Shown here piece by piece: positions 31,991 through 43,620 of a DNA stretch of 64,000 bases. How positions within the stretch are numbered: the stretch's first letter is position 1; each line of letters starts with the position of its first letter. The translations under genes and the position numbers were made by a program. The notes under the pieces were generated by a model. That model ran no database searches and was not told the origin of the DNA. It worked only from the letters and a program-made list of their open reading frames with translations. Origin of the DNA: Calliopum simillimum (lineage: Eukaryota; Arthropoda; Insecta; Diptera; Lauxaniidae); assembly GCA_951812925.1 (NCBI GenBank), contig OX638369.1, forward strand, positions 58,418,228 through 58,482,227. Reading direction: 5' to 3'.

Positions 31991-32919
31991 CTAGTTATTA
32001 CTAGACTTAGAAAAATAGGAACTGCGCCTTCCTATAATGAAATTTTTACTGACAAAAAAGCAAACTACGGAGACGCATTTCCTCACAAGAGCTCAATTTA
32101 CAGATCTTTTTAGACCCAGTATTGCCTTTATGAACAACTGAACAAAATATGGGTATAGTTCATTATCTCTATCAAAACGAAAGTTCTCATTTTTGATTCA
32201 AATGTGAAGTCGGTTTTTTTATGGTTGCAAAACGTTCGTCACCGAAGAGCTAACGAACACAATGTAAGTATACGTCAAGAAGAACTTAAAACGCCAACAG
32301 CAAACAAAATCAAGTACCCAAATATGGAGATGAATAGGATATACTCATCGAGGTTAGCCGCGAAGATCTTGACTGGAATGCACAAGGCAGTAGAGATTAC
32401 GGTGGATCAGAGTCGCCTAGAAACGGTCATTGGAGAAGGAACTCCAAGAGTCGAGAATGACGTTAAAATCGCAAATGATGAGGTGGAAGCGTTTTATTTT
32501 GGGCCTGAGTTTTCCTGGAAGTTACAGGAATATAAATATTGGTTTCATTATCGTATAACGAATTGGTGAGTATACCACTTTCTACCTGTAAGTTAAACAT
32601 TGAGATTAAATGAACTTTAAAGATTGAATATCTCTAAAACTATACATGATAAAGCAAAATTACTATTATTGTTTTAGGTTGTTGTACTTTTTTGTCAAAT
32701 TCCGTTTTTCGATCCTTTTTTTAGGGCGAGACTTCTACTTGCAATTTTAAAAAGTATGGAAATTTATTGCTAATACCATAAGGTATTGTATATAACATGA
32801 AAAATCTGGGGTTACTCAAACTATCAATAATTCCCTATTCAGGGGAACCATGTGCTCATTTTGCTCATGGCTCTGCACTATAATTTCATTTACCTATTTT
32901 GTGGCCAAAACTATAAGAC
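31991..32919. other. unassigned sequence with one less AT-rich open stretch
   Basis: A 121-codon frame at 32204-32569 has near-balanced composition and few stops, but no motif or family I recognise. It could be a fragment of a retrotransposon linked to the preceding tail. Not called a gene. Confidence 0.3.
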
Positions 32920-33230
32920 ATTACTGTAAGGGGATGGAAATCGGTACTCGTGGGTTTTCGAAGTTGCTGATTACAAATCAGATATAAATCTCTAAAATTC
33001 AAAACAGCAGATCCAATATGATGGCGCATATTTTTATTTATCATCTGTTTTACAAGCCAATCGGTATTCAAGGACGCTGATTACAAATTTGATAGTAGAA
33101 ATTTTATGCTCAAAATGGCAATGGCGCATCTAACATTATGGCATATAAATATCTCCTAATTTACAAGAAAATCGGTATTCAAGGGTTTTAACAGGCGCTG
33201 ATCTAATATGGCGGCAATCGTCATACGCGT
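32920..33230. repeat. tandem repeat, same ~120-bp unit as at 17.4 kb
   Basis: About three diverged units, each with ATCGGTATT/ATCGGTACT, a G-rich turn, GCTGATTACAAAT and AATATGGCG or AAAATGGCA blocks (starts near 32938, 33060 and 33168). Confidence 0.55.
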
Positions 33231-34135
33231 TTGTACGCCATGCATTGAACAAATCGAAATTTTTCAAGTAGTAGACATCTACAAAAAAAAAAGAAAAAAA
33301 CGATAACTTAGAAAACTCTGATCTTGTGAAATGAATAAAATTAAGGTAAACTTCGGTTAACCTTGTTGGTCTCAGTTTAAGAAAGTTTGCACACATTATT
33401 AATAATTTTATATTAAAAGCCATTTTGGAAAATAAAACTTTCACCGCTTAATAACACACAAATTTATTACATTTCTACTAAAACCACTTGTACTTACTAT
33501 GATTTATATTATCCATAATTTTTTTTTTTTTCGATTTGAAACAAAAAATTGCAATATTTTACTAAAGAAATGCTTCCACGCTTTTCAAATAAACGCAGCA
33601 AAAAGTAAATAAAATTTAAGTCACAGTTCAGTTCAGTTCAAATAACTAAAAGTAGTGTTTTCTTATTTTTGGTATGTGTACTTAATGATTAAAGAAGAAA
33701 AAATTTCATTTTACAACTTTAAAATTTGGGTTTCTGCTACAAAATGGGATCTTTGAAAACATAGTGCTCTGGGAAGGTCTGAATAAAAATGGGTGGTTGG
33801 CACCGTCACTGGTCCTTCACTTTTTGATAAGCACGCTTGACATCTGGGTGCAACAATAAAATCGCAGAAGCTGTTGCTATGAAGAGACGAAGAAATGTGC
33901 TCGCAAATGTCCAACGCAAAACTTTCTCAAATTGATGCCGCAGTGTATAAATGAGTGCATATAAGCAGTGGCATATTTAAGGGAGACAGCAAATGGACCA
34001 GGACCTCAAGTAGCGCGCTCTAGGGGAGATCGAGATCTATTTTTCTTGTTAATTAAAATGAAACTATTGAAGCTTTTTTGGATTGAAGGTTCCCGGGCTA
34101 CGGGCAGCCATTATAATAAAATTTAGTAAATACTT
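33231..34135. other. unassigned intergenic sequence
   Basis: AT-rich; CAGTTCAGTTCAGTTCA-like direct repeats at about 33620-33640. No gene supported. Confidence 0.35.
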
Positions 34136-34325
34136 CCCAGTGTGCCAGACGGTTCAAATCTTCGCTTTTTTACCCGTTACGGATCCGTTACTGATCCGTT
34201 GGCGGGAGAGATTCCCAAAAAAAAAGCGAATCGTTTTTTTTTTTTGGAATTTCTCCCGCAAACGGATCAGTAACGGATCCGTAACGGGTAAAAAAGCGGA
34301 GATATGAACCGCCTGGCACACTGGG
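34136..34325. mobile_element. palindromic MITE, CCCAG ends (copy 2)
   Basis: Same family as 23324-23495: CCCAGTGTGCCAGACGGTTC to GAACCGCCTGGCACACTGGG, with the inner hairpin TTACCCGTTACGGATCCGTT repeated inverted. Flanks are CTT and TTA, compatible with a TT duplication. This copy is longer and more perfectly palindromic than copy 1. Confidence 0.8.
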
Positions 34326-34779
34326 TTATTTCTCAAAACGATCCCACTGTCAACATAAACATGAGCAAAGGGCAATGTGAGCTACAGAGGGAGAAAGAGA
34401 GTAACTGCCTTGTAGCGCTGTAGCTTAAGTAATAGGGCTGGGAAATAAATAAAAAAAAAGTATTGATAACGAATGTGAAACCTGATGCTTCCGCAATCAA
34501 AAGAAAAACAAAATGTTGAATCAATCGGGTTCAACCTACATTACTACCATACATACATATGTACATAAATATGTGCGATAACACGCGTAACAAAGGGTGG
34601 CAAAATAAAGAGAAAATGCATTAAATAAGAGAGCAATAGTAGTGGGAGCATTTGGAGCAACGAACCCAAGTGCGAAAGAACAGTTGAACAACAACCCAAT
34701 ACGACTATGGCAACAACAACACAAACAATTTTACTGCATAAATAAAGCAAACGACGAGCAAACAACATACAAGCGACTG

Positions 34780-35300
34780 GGCGAACGAACGAATGAACAA
34801 ACGAACGCGCATAAAGCAAACTGTCTGCGCAGTCAGCCCAATAGAGACCCAATACTGGGGAGCAAGTTGCTGTTGAAATCAGTTTGCGATTTGCCAGTCA
34901 ACAGCTGTGATCGTAGTTGAGTGCGCGGCTGGGTGTGTCATTCAATTTCTATCCGTAGAGTGAAAAAAAAAAAAAAACAAAGGAATAAAGAATAAAATAA
35001 TTAAATAGAAAGGACTAAACACAACGGTACGACAATAAAATTGGAGTGATAATAATCAAGCAATTACATCAGTTAACAAAAACAAAAATAAAAATATAAA
35101 AATAAAACCTAAAGAAGTGTTGTAATAAAAGAAAAGACGCAAAATATGAATTGTTTTTTTTTTTCATAATTTTAAAATTTTTTATTTTTTGCACCAAGTC
35201 TTTGTCTTGCTAAGCGTGCTACTAATTTACAAAAACAAAAGCATTTTCGAAGAGAATGAAAAAATCAAACGTATTCTAAAGATAACACAGTGTCGATAAA
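34780..35300 (+). promoter_or_regulatory. candidate promoter / 5' leader exon
   Basis: Base composition rises, then an initiator-like GTCATTC (TCATTC, A at 34940) is followed by an A-rich, CAA/AAT-rich leader typical of fly 5' UTRs, with no long frame. If real it could be the first exon of the ABC transporter whose coding starts at 52185, spliced across transposon-filled DNA. No strong donor site was found, so this is inference. Confidence 0.3.
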
Positions 35301-36550
35301 GAGTCGAAAGTCGAAGTCGAAAGAAATATTTTTATTTTTTCTTAAAAACAAAAAGTTTTATTTTACATAAAAAAGTAGAACTAAAATCCGTTCATCTAAA
35401 TATAGAGCATTAAGGTGAACTAAATTATTTGGAATATTTGAATATATTTCACTAAGAGAGCTGTATTTAACCTAAAGGCAGTTCGGAGTGTATACGGTCG
35501 CCCAAAATTTTTTATTTTTTTTTGTGACGGGTACAGGGAACTTATTCACTGGTATTAATCGTTTTTCTGGATTGACTTGTAAAAGAAAGGCAATTCCTCC
35601 CGTATTTGCAATAAACGACAAAATGTTACTTATACGTCATGTTACTACATACGGAGTCACAGTGTTATTAAGAAACCGTTTAGGCACGCATTCCCAGCGA
35701 ACATTTTCAATTGTGGAAGAATCGTATGTATTTCAATCGTTGCACACTGCGTTGGCTAGTGGGCAAAAATCAAAATTTTTTGTGACTCGAAACCTAATAA
35801 TATTGGTATCAATCGACAGGTAATTGTATCAATAAAATAAAAACAAAATATTTAGGGGAAAAACTGAGTTTTGGCTACGCTGTGACACTTCAAAGTTGAG
35901 ATATTTTTTAAATAAAATCATGTTTTCTTCAACTCGTTTTGGGTTCTCTTAAACAAATAATTATCAAAAATTTGTCATTTGATTAAACTAAGCGAAGTAA
36001 AGTTTTTTGTTATAAATAATATTTGAGTAAATAAATAAAACTAAAAAATTTTGGAAAATATATTATTTGTTGTATATTGTAGTGATTTTAATACACGATA
36101 TTATCAAATGAAAAACTTCAGAAATTGACAAATTTCGATGAAAAAAAAAAAAAAACAAATCTTATAAAAATAAGTGCCGTTTTTTTTCTTAATCTACTAG
36201 TTCGAATTCTATTTAATCAAGAACTGCAAATAACTTTTCCTACTTCGTCCTACAAATATTTTTTTTCTATTTTTAAAAAATGCTTAAAACGAAAAATTTG
36301 TATGAAATATAAAATTTATGTTGAAAATTTTTTTTTTGTTTTTATGCACAAATGGTCTCAAAAGTACAAAAAACATTATTTCTACTACGTACATTTCATT
36401 TGTTAACATTAAACATTACTTTTTTATCATCGTTATATATGGACCTTAAGAAAATCGTCCTAAATACCTGGTTTTTAGCAAAACTATAAAGTTTACAACA
36501 AATCTGAGATCATTTTTGAGCTCAACGACCCAAAATTACTTATAGAACCA
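35301..36550. other. unassigned intergenic sequence
   Basis: Includes a 111-codon frame (35488-35823) without recognisable motifs, then AT-rich DNA. Nothing supported. Confidence 0.35.
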
Positions 36551-36719
36551 AATTTCATCGATATCCAACCACTCCTTCTATTTTTGACCATTGCTTGTAT
36601 GGGCTCAACGCACTGTGCGTTGTGGTGAGCAAGTCCATCGCAGGAGTGATCGTATTTTTATCTTGGACGTTGTCTTGTTTGGAAGAATCATACGGAGTCG
36701 CTAGAAGAACCCCCAAATG

Positions 36720-37320
36720 ACGCCCCAAAATGAATTCGCCAAATGACTCGCCGGAATGAATCCGCAGACGGCTGCCCATGATGAATTTTATACCCCACAC
36801 CCATGGTATATTCACGTGACAGGTATAGAAAAGTATATATAATCTTGATCAGCGTCACCTCCTAAGTCGATATAGCCTTGTCTGTCTGTCTATCCGTATA
36901 GCTGGCTGTCTGTCTGTTAAAATCATTTTCATATTTTTTGGGTCCAAGATAATTCGTTAAAATTTGGTTACCTGCCTTGATCGTAAAAATTAGCTTTTCG
37001 GATTGAAAATGAGCGTAATCGGTTAAAGGACACGCCTACCGCCCATACTGAAAAAACGTTTAAAATGCCTTTTTCTGAGCTTTAACTTGGTGAATTCGAA
37101 AGAGAGGGCGTGATGCCTCTCATATAAGCAAAAGTTTGAAAATGCTATGTTTTAAGCGTTTTTTAGAGAAAATCCAACCAATTTCACTCAGATACTAAGG
37201 ATAGTATATGTTAGTTTTAATCAAAAACTTGGTTGATTCGGACAGGAAGGCGTGACACATCCATTTAATTTTTGGCCCTTACTGGTTTAAATGGTTTTTT
37301 TTCCTTAAAAAAAAAAAATA
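36720..37320. repeat. probable retroelement-derived segment
   Basis: Contains AGTATATATAATCTTGATCA, GCGTCACC, GTCGATATAGCC and TGTCTGTCTGTC in the order I know from repeated elements of flies. CGCCAAATGACTCGCCGGAA lies upstream. No coding part identified, so the class is uncertain. Confidence 0.35.
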
Positions 37321-37610
37321 AAATGTATAAATCTCAGTATTCAAGGAGGTTGAGAATATCTCGTTTAATTTTTCTTCATACACAGTAGTAGTACCTGGAG
37401 ACCGATCCCTGCTCGGTCGATAATCTGATATGCACAGTAAAAATTTAAGTTTAATTTTATAACCAACAACTATTAATATATGTAGAACAATGCCAAAAAA
37501 AGTATTAATTTAAAACTATTTTGGAATAAATTTCATACTTTTCTGGAACAAATTTCAAATTTTTTTGGAAAAAGTTTAAAATTAATACTAAAGGGAATCA
37601 AAACTTATGC

Positions 37611-40267
37611 CCTAATTCTCTATCTCGAAAACTCTCACTTTTCGACTGAAAAGTGACTAGAAATCAAAAAGCTCAATATTTTGTATTCACTAAAACGAAA
37701 AACGACAACAAAGTGAGAGCGATTGAATATTTTATATTCGAAAATGAGCGAATGAGTTATTTTATATTCGAATTGGTTGTGATATTTGATTTTTATTTTT
37801 ATATTGAAAAAATTGTATTTCTGTAAAACGAAAACAAACGAATTTACAGTAAAGATTGTCACTTGAAATTTTCTGTCGTTTAAAAATTGAGTGCAAGTTC
37901 TTTTTTTGAATTTATTGGTTGTGATGGATTTTGTTATTTTTCCGACGAAAGAGTTATGAAAATTATCGTTCTCTTCGGATAAATAACGGAATTTTAAGCG
38001 CGTAAGTACGTAGATAAATACCACGACTTTCATCATAAGGCAAAATAAAGTTTAGCGTTGCAAATTTATTTATTGCAGCATTGTAAAGAATTTTCGCGTA
38101 AGTAAAGAAGTCTTAAAATATATTTTCGAAGAACTGTCCCCAAAAATGAAGATCTGTCACAGAAAAACAGGAACACCAAATCTAATTAAACTGGCTTGCT
38201 TTTTGAGGTTCCTTGCATCAGGAAGCTATCAAGGTTTTGTTGGGACTGACTTCAAACGCTGTTAATCCTACACATTTGCTTCAAGAATTATTGCAGAGTG
38301 CTTAGAATTATTTAAAAATTATTTCTACTCGATATGAATGTGGTTGTGGTTTTCTTTTGATTTCCAAAGCACAATTTTTTTCTAGATTTGTGACCATAAT
38401 TTGTCTATCAAATATGTCGACGTAAGAAATCCGTGCTCAAACTACGATTAATTTATTTAAAAAGGCAGTCATATTCTATCTGTAATACGCAAAATATATT
38501 TTCTTAAAAATCATTTAGCAAAAAAAACTGGTTTTTATCTAGAACTCTATTTTTCATCCATTTTTAGTCATGCGCCATTCAGATGCATCCCATTAGCCGA
38601 CCTTGGATTTTTGGCAATTTTTACGATCTCTTACTAAAGTGCAGAAGATAAATAGTTTTGGGTACTTAAAAAATATCATATCGATACCTTAGAGCGCTAT
38701 AGTCCTATCTCCACTTTTGCGATTTTGAGATTTTTGCAGTTATGGCATCATTGTGGGCTTCTTTACAGTGTGAAAAACGCTGTGATGTCAAAATACCACT
38801 AAAATACCAAAATATTCAATAATTAAGAAAAATCCTATCTCCAAACTGCAATTTTTTCAAGAGCGCTACTGTCCTATCTCCACTGAATATTCAAATAAGT
38901 CACATTTTTAAAAAAAATTCTTCGCTTTTTCGCGTTTTCTTCGCGTTTCATCACTTTTTGCGACATTTTAGTGAACAAATATGGTTACACCCAAGGCTAC
39001 ACTCTTGTTTGTCGGAACTAAAAATTAAAAAAAAAAAAAAAATTCGTTTTTTTCGTGTTTTCTACGCGTTTCATGGCTTTTACGACATTTTAGTGGAAAA
39101 AATTCAAAAAATGTACAAAATGTGTTGTTTATTTTAAAAGTAGTGCAATTCTATATAAGGGTAAAAGTAATGACATACTATTAATTGGCTGGGATTTCGT
39201 TAGAAATTAATAAAATTGGTTAAAAACATTAAATTATGTTAAAATATACTGTAGGTAAAATTATTGCATATATCGTTATATCAAAATAGTAGCCAATTCT
39301 AAATAACCACTGTTTGAAATCTTCTTTTTGCATTTCCCAACAATTGAAAAAATGGAGATAGGACTATAGCGCTCTAAGGTATCGATATGGCTGTGTAATC
39401 TCTGTGAGACTTAGAAAACCATATTTAAAATAAAAACATTCAAAATGCACAGATTACAAATTGTAATTTTTCACCTTAATATGCATCAAACTCCACCTTA
39501 TGGATTATATTTTAGAAATTTTGGTCAATTTGGAATAGCTTTAACGTACTTGCATAATAATTTTTACTTTTCAGGAGATTCTAGTAACAATTGTCACCAT
39601 ATTCACTAACACCGTTCAGAAATCCACTGTAACCTTTTAAAGACAAATATAATGAGCAATTTTGTAAAGCAATGTAATTTAACGCTATTTTGGAGTCCTC
39701 GAAAATAGATTTCGATGCATTTTTACCGAGAGAGGACTGCATTACTCTCCTATGGTAGTAACTAAAATTATAAATGTTTTTTGTGCTTAACATAACGCTT
39801 GTATACATTACAAAAACGAGATGCCGCCTTTAGAAGAACTTGATAGCAATGAAATTGTAAGTAAAATTGAGAGACCACCAAATTAAAACACTTCAACCAT
39901 AGCTACAACTTTAAGGAGAAGAATTGCAGAAACTTTTGTATAATACATGTTTTCTGCACTTGTGAAATCCGTTTTTTTTTTATTATTATTTTCAAACCAA
40001 ATTTCAAAACCAATATCCAAATAGAACTGCCATTTGAAAATTAATTTCTTTTTTCAATTGAAAATATTCAGTAATAAGTTCGAAATATCATTAAAAATAG
40101 AGTTGGCATTTCTCAAAAATGTATTGTCTTTGCTTATTCGAAAACAAAGCCACAAACCAAATGAGTGTTGACGAAAAACTCAATTCGATTTACAGAAAAT
40201 ATTTTTTAAACGAAAATGACTGAAAACGAATTTCAGTCACTCATATTTTTCGAGATAGAGAATTAGG
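37611..40267. mobile_element. large TIR element, 2.66 kb, with a nested element
   Basis: CCTAATTCTCTATCTCGAAA at the left end is mirrored by TTTCGAGATAGAGAATTAGG at the right end; subterminal AGTCACTTTTCAGTC / GACTGAAAACG regions also correspond. The interior is non-coding and includes the nested element at 38677-39389. No target duplication could be read. Confidence 0.65.
38677..39389. mobile_element. nested TIR element with CCTATCTCCA repeats
   Basis: TATCGATACCTTAGAGCGCT then ATAGTCCTATCTCC on the left is mirrored by GGAGATAGGACTATAGCGCTC and TAAGGTATCGATA on the right, about 0.7 kb apart. CCTATCTCCA also recurs inside (about 38850, 38873). The termini sit within a palindromic ATATCGAT, so the target duplication (possibly TCGA) is ambiguous. 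Confidence 0.7.
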
Positions 40268-41220
40268 ACATTAGAAAAGTAAACTATCATTTTTTTGAGT
40301 TTTATAATTTTAATCGATGTTTTTATTCATATTTAAAACTCGGAAAGTATCGAATGGTATCGGAAACAATAGAAAAATATCAATTAGAAAAACGTAACAA
40401 AAACCGAAAAAAAGAAACCTAACAAAGCAGCACTCCTGATACAAAATTTCAATAAAATTTATAAGTTGGTTTTATAAAAAAAAGTAAAAGAATAATTTAC
40501 CTTGCCTGACGTTGGAGAAAACGTTGTTTTCAAGCTTGTGGCGTAGCTACAAGAAAAGGTTAAATTCGTTTTTTTTAATTGCATTAAAAATTACCTTCTG
40601 ATATTGCCAATAGAACTCTTACTTTCCCAGTTATGATCCTTTGAAGAGAAGGTATTTCAGCTCACATACAAAGGAGGAAATATTTTTGGTTCGTGGCATC
40701 GCCCATTTTTTATCTCTGGGCATTGCCTTTAATGGCATTAACACCCTGCAGCAGATTTTAACTCATTTTGAAATTTTCAAAAACATTAATTTTCAAGGAC
40801 ACCTTAATAGACATACATGTACAATAAGACTGCTTAAAATTTATTTGTTTTTGGTTTCAAACAGGCTTAATAGTTACAAGTAGAGAAAATAATAATTCTG
40901 GTGCAAGGAGAGCCAATAATATTAATATTAACTGGTTTTTTCGTTTTTACTCTTACTTGTATGGTAAAAAGTACTTTTCTAAACTGTTTCGTATATATCT
41001 CGTGAAAGAGGATACTTAGAAAATTGAGACCAATACCATTGGAAAGATAACAAAATTTTTCATAAAAAACTTCATAATAATTTTATTTCATGAAAATATT
41101 AATTAGTTAATGAATTAGCTATTGAGCAAAATGAGTGATGAGAGTGGTGGTTTATGACTAGCCGACACCGTTAATGGGTTAAAAGAAGAGAAAAAATTTA
41201 AAAGAGACCATGATTTTTTT
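40268..41220. other. unassigned intergenic sequence
   Basis: AT-rich, no supported gene. ATCGAATGGTATCGGAAACA lies at 40350-40369. Confidence 0.35.
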
Positions 41221-41390
41221 TTTTTTTTAATTTTTAAAATGATCCTAAACTTTAAAAACTAAAATACTAATGAAGTGGCATCTTCACGAAAAAAGTTAAC
41301 GTAAACTTTTTTATAAAAAATTGTCTGTTTTTTCCAATGGTACTAACACTATCCGTCTAAGTTTTCTTTTTCACAAAATATAGACAAGAC
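41221..41390 (+). repeat. direct repeat flanking the pogo-like relic, left copy
   Basis: TTTTTAAAATGATCCTAAAC, AATGAAGTGGCATCTTC, ACTTTTTTATAAAAAATTGT and CTAAGTTTTCTTTTTCAC recur in the same order and orientation at 42552-42712. The two copies bracket the relic at 41403-42552. Confidence 0.6.
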
Positions 41391-41402
41391 TGTTTAGAAA
41401 AG

Positions 41403-42552
41403 AAGGGTGATGTAGACAGACAATTATCGTATTTTGACGTTAGGTCACTTTTTATAAGCATTTGGGGGGTTATAAACCTGCTTTCGCACTGTCCAGAGAA
41501 ACGTGCTGTAGATTTTGGCGAGAAAGTTTTTACCCTCGTACCCTTTCATACGATTTGTGATCGAATTTTTACGATAAATACTCAGGTAGATATGCAATAT
41601 GTTAGTTAAACATTGTTATCTTTGGAATGCAAAGTGATTTTTGCCCATTATTCACGTTGTGTTTTTGTGGAATGCATATGCAAAAGAGGGGCTTGTAGGT
41701 AGAAGTGGACAGATATGGGCCACTTGAGTAAGGCCGTTCTTTGCACAGTAAAGTGTTTTTATTAATTATGCAAATGTCTTATCTACACATTTTTATCATT
41801 TTAGCCATTATGCTTCCAAAAAAAAAGAAGGAAACCACCAAAAAAGTGGTAAATTATGAAAAATCGCAAATACCAACAAAGTATTCAAAAGAAGTCAATT
41901 GTTCACAACCATCTGTGAAAAATGGCAAAAAAAGAAAGTCCTCGGTTTCTTCAGATGAAGACATTGATTTTTGTATGATTTGCATTAAATTGATGCCGAC
42001 AAAGCTCACAAAAAAAAAATTCCATCGAGTGCGACCAACCCTTCCATTTACATTTACCGCACCGACTTCACGTGCGTCAATTGCGAGTAGGAAATGTGCT
42101 TTATCACTGCGAAATGTTTTTTTCACAACAACTTTGTAATTTCTACATCATCACTCCTTTTTCCAGACATTAAATAAACATTATTAAAGTCCGTTTTTTT
42201 TTTAATTTTTGACCCTCATTTCATTGAATTTTGCAAATTTGACAACAAATTTGTGATCAGCGCCTCTAAAAACCCCTAGAAGAAGAATTTAAAACAGATG
42301 GCAGCATTTTTCAGATAAAAATTTTGGTGGCCCACTTCTCCCTACAATTTCGGAAAACTCGGAAAATTCACTTTTCTTTTACATAAAAAAGGAAAATTCT
42401 TTACAACTGAATTTAAGAAATCTGCTATGATGGAAAGTTGCGTCTTGGGATACTCTTGCGATTAAAAAAAAAAAATGTTTGAAAAATTTGAATTTTTCAC
42501 CCTTTTACAACCGAAAATAAAAACATGGCCTACTTCTGTCTACATCACTCTA
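41403..42552. mobile_element. TIR-bounded element with decayed pogo-like transposase tail
   Basis: AGGGTGATGTAGACAG at the left is mirrored by CTGTCTACATCACTCT at the right, 1.15 kb apart. The interior carries a C-terminal coding relic on the + strand and an AATAAA at 42173-42178. Only the tail of a transposase remains, so it is internally deleted. Confidence 0.55.
41808..42110 (+). pseudogene. pogo-like transposase C-terminal zinc-finger tail, frameshifted
   Basis: Reads MLPKKKKETTKKVVNYEKSQ, then a basic KKRKSSVSSDEDIDFCMICI stretch and LMPTKLTKK. A shift then gives IECDQPFHLHL and, after another, DFTCVNCE and a stop. Cys-x2-Cys, Cys-x4-His and Cys-x2-Cys spacing is that of the small zinc-binding tail seen in many insect pogo/jerky-type DDE proteins. 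The DDE domain itself is missing. Confidence 0.5.
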
Positions 42553-42715
42553 ATATTTTCTTAATTTTTAAAATGATCTTAAGCTTTGAAAGCTTAAAAA
42601 CTATTGAAATGACATCTTTCGAAAAAATTATTATAAACCTTTTTATGAAAAATTGTATCCTCTTCTCGATAGTATAGGCCTCATTGGACTAAGTTTTCTC
42701 TTTAACAAAAGTATT
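42552..42715 (+). repeat. direct repeat flanking the pogo-like relic, right copy
   Basis: Diverged copy of 41221-41390 in the same orientation (TTTTTAAAATGATCTTAAGC, ATTGAAATGACATCTTTCG, CTTTTTATGAAAAATTGTAT, CTAAGTTTTCTCTTTAAC). Confidence 0.6.
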
Positions 42716-43299
42716 TAAAAAAGTATTTTTAACATACATTTTGAAAACAAAGAAATAAAATGCGCCACCAATAAATATTAATATTATTTTAAACCTGTTT
42801 GAAAGCAAAAAGGAAACAAAAACATAAATTTGAAGCAGTCTAATGTACCATATATAATTTGTTAAATTCCATATTTTGGTAAATATATTCACATTGTTTT
42901 CTTTGTGTTTGGAAGCTGGTCTCGTTATCTCGCATAACAATAAATATTTTTTTTTTGAAACATTGTTCTTCTATTTAAAATGCAGAAAATATGTAAAAAT
43001 AGTGAAAAAAATATATACATAAAAATAAAATAAAATCGGGTATTTAAGAAAACATTAAAAGCGGAAAACCCAAATCAAACCAAATAAAACAAGTTCATTG
43101 AATTCTATAGAAAACAAAGTTTTCTACTATAGTATGTAAATGTATTTAAAAAAAAACCTATCCACAAATCAACATGAAAATAAATAAAATATTTAAATGA
43201 AAACAAAATCAAATGAGGCAACACCAACAACAACAACAACAAAGCAAGTGCAAGTGCACAAATGCAAATTTGTCACGCTTCTCATCTTACGCTCTTTCG
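42716..43299. other. unassigned intergenic sequence
   Basis: AT-rich, with a (CAA)n tract near 43222-43242 just before the leader-like region. Confidence 0.4.
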
Positions 43300-43620
43300 C
43301 ATTTTGACAGACAGACAGACGGAGAAGAGAGTCAGTTGATCGTGCTGTTACTATGAAAAATTAATAAATTCAAATAAAAAATAGCGAAAAACAAAAACGA
43401 ATGAATTGTGTTGTGTACTGACATTAGAAAGCAGAATTTATTTAACGATTTCATCAAGAATTTTTTTTTTATAATAAAATTGCAACAATGCACAGTGATC
43501 AGTGTGATCAGTGAACGAATACAACAAGCAAACGAATCAACGGAGAATCTGTGTATCAGTTGAGATGTCGCGTTTTTGTTTAAGTGCTACCCAGTCGTGA
43601 AAATTTGATTGATTACTTCG
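43300..43620 (+). promoter_or_regulatory. candidate promoter / 5' leader exon
   Basis: A GACAGACAGACAGACGGAG block is followed by GAGTCAGTTGATCG with initiator-like TCAGTT (A at 43334). About 250 bp of CAA- and GTG-rich sequence without a long frame follow (AGTGATCAGTGTGATCAGTG near 43493-43512), in the style of fly 5' UTRs. It lies 8.5 kb upstream of the next coding exon on the same strand and could be its leader. No downstream promoter element at +28 and no clear donor were seen. Confidence 0.35.

Noticed and set aside
32204..32569. 121-codon open frame on the + strand
   Set aside because: Composition is fairly coding-like but there is no recognisable motif, no splice context and no partner exon. 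A retrotransposon scrap is as likely.
34544..34920. Overlapping frames on both strands around 34.5-34.9 kb
   Set aside because: They are by-products of less AT-rich, CAA/CGAA-rich sequence in a leader-like region; no conserved protein.
35488..35823. 111-codon open frame
   Set aside because: No family resemblance; starts in a T-rich low-complexity run; treated as chance.
36720..37320. Annotation as a specific LTR retrotransposon
   Set aside because: Only a remembered motif order supports it; no LTR pair, primer site or coding region was found.
37635..38036. 133-codon minus-strand frame
   Set aside because: Encoded by AT-rich repeats at the end of a TIR element (FEYKI repeated from TTATATTCG repeats); no domain.
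38677..39389. Assigning an 8-bp target duplication (ATATCGAT) to the nested element
   Set aside because: The flanking motif is its own reverse complement, so mirrored flanks look like direct repeats; the boundary cannot be set.
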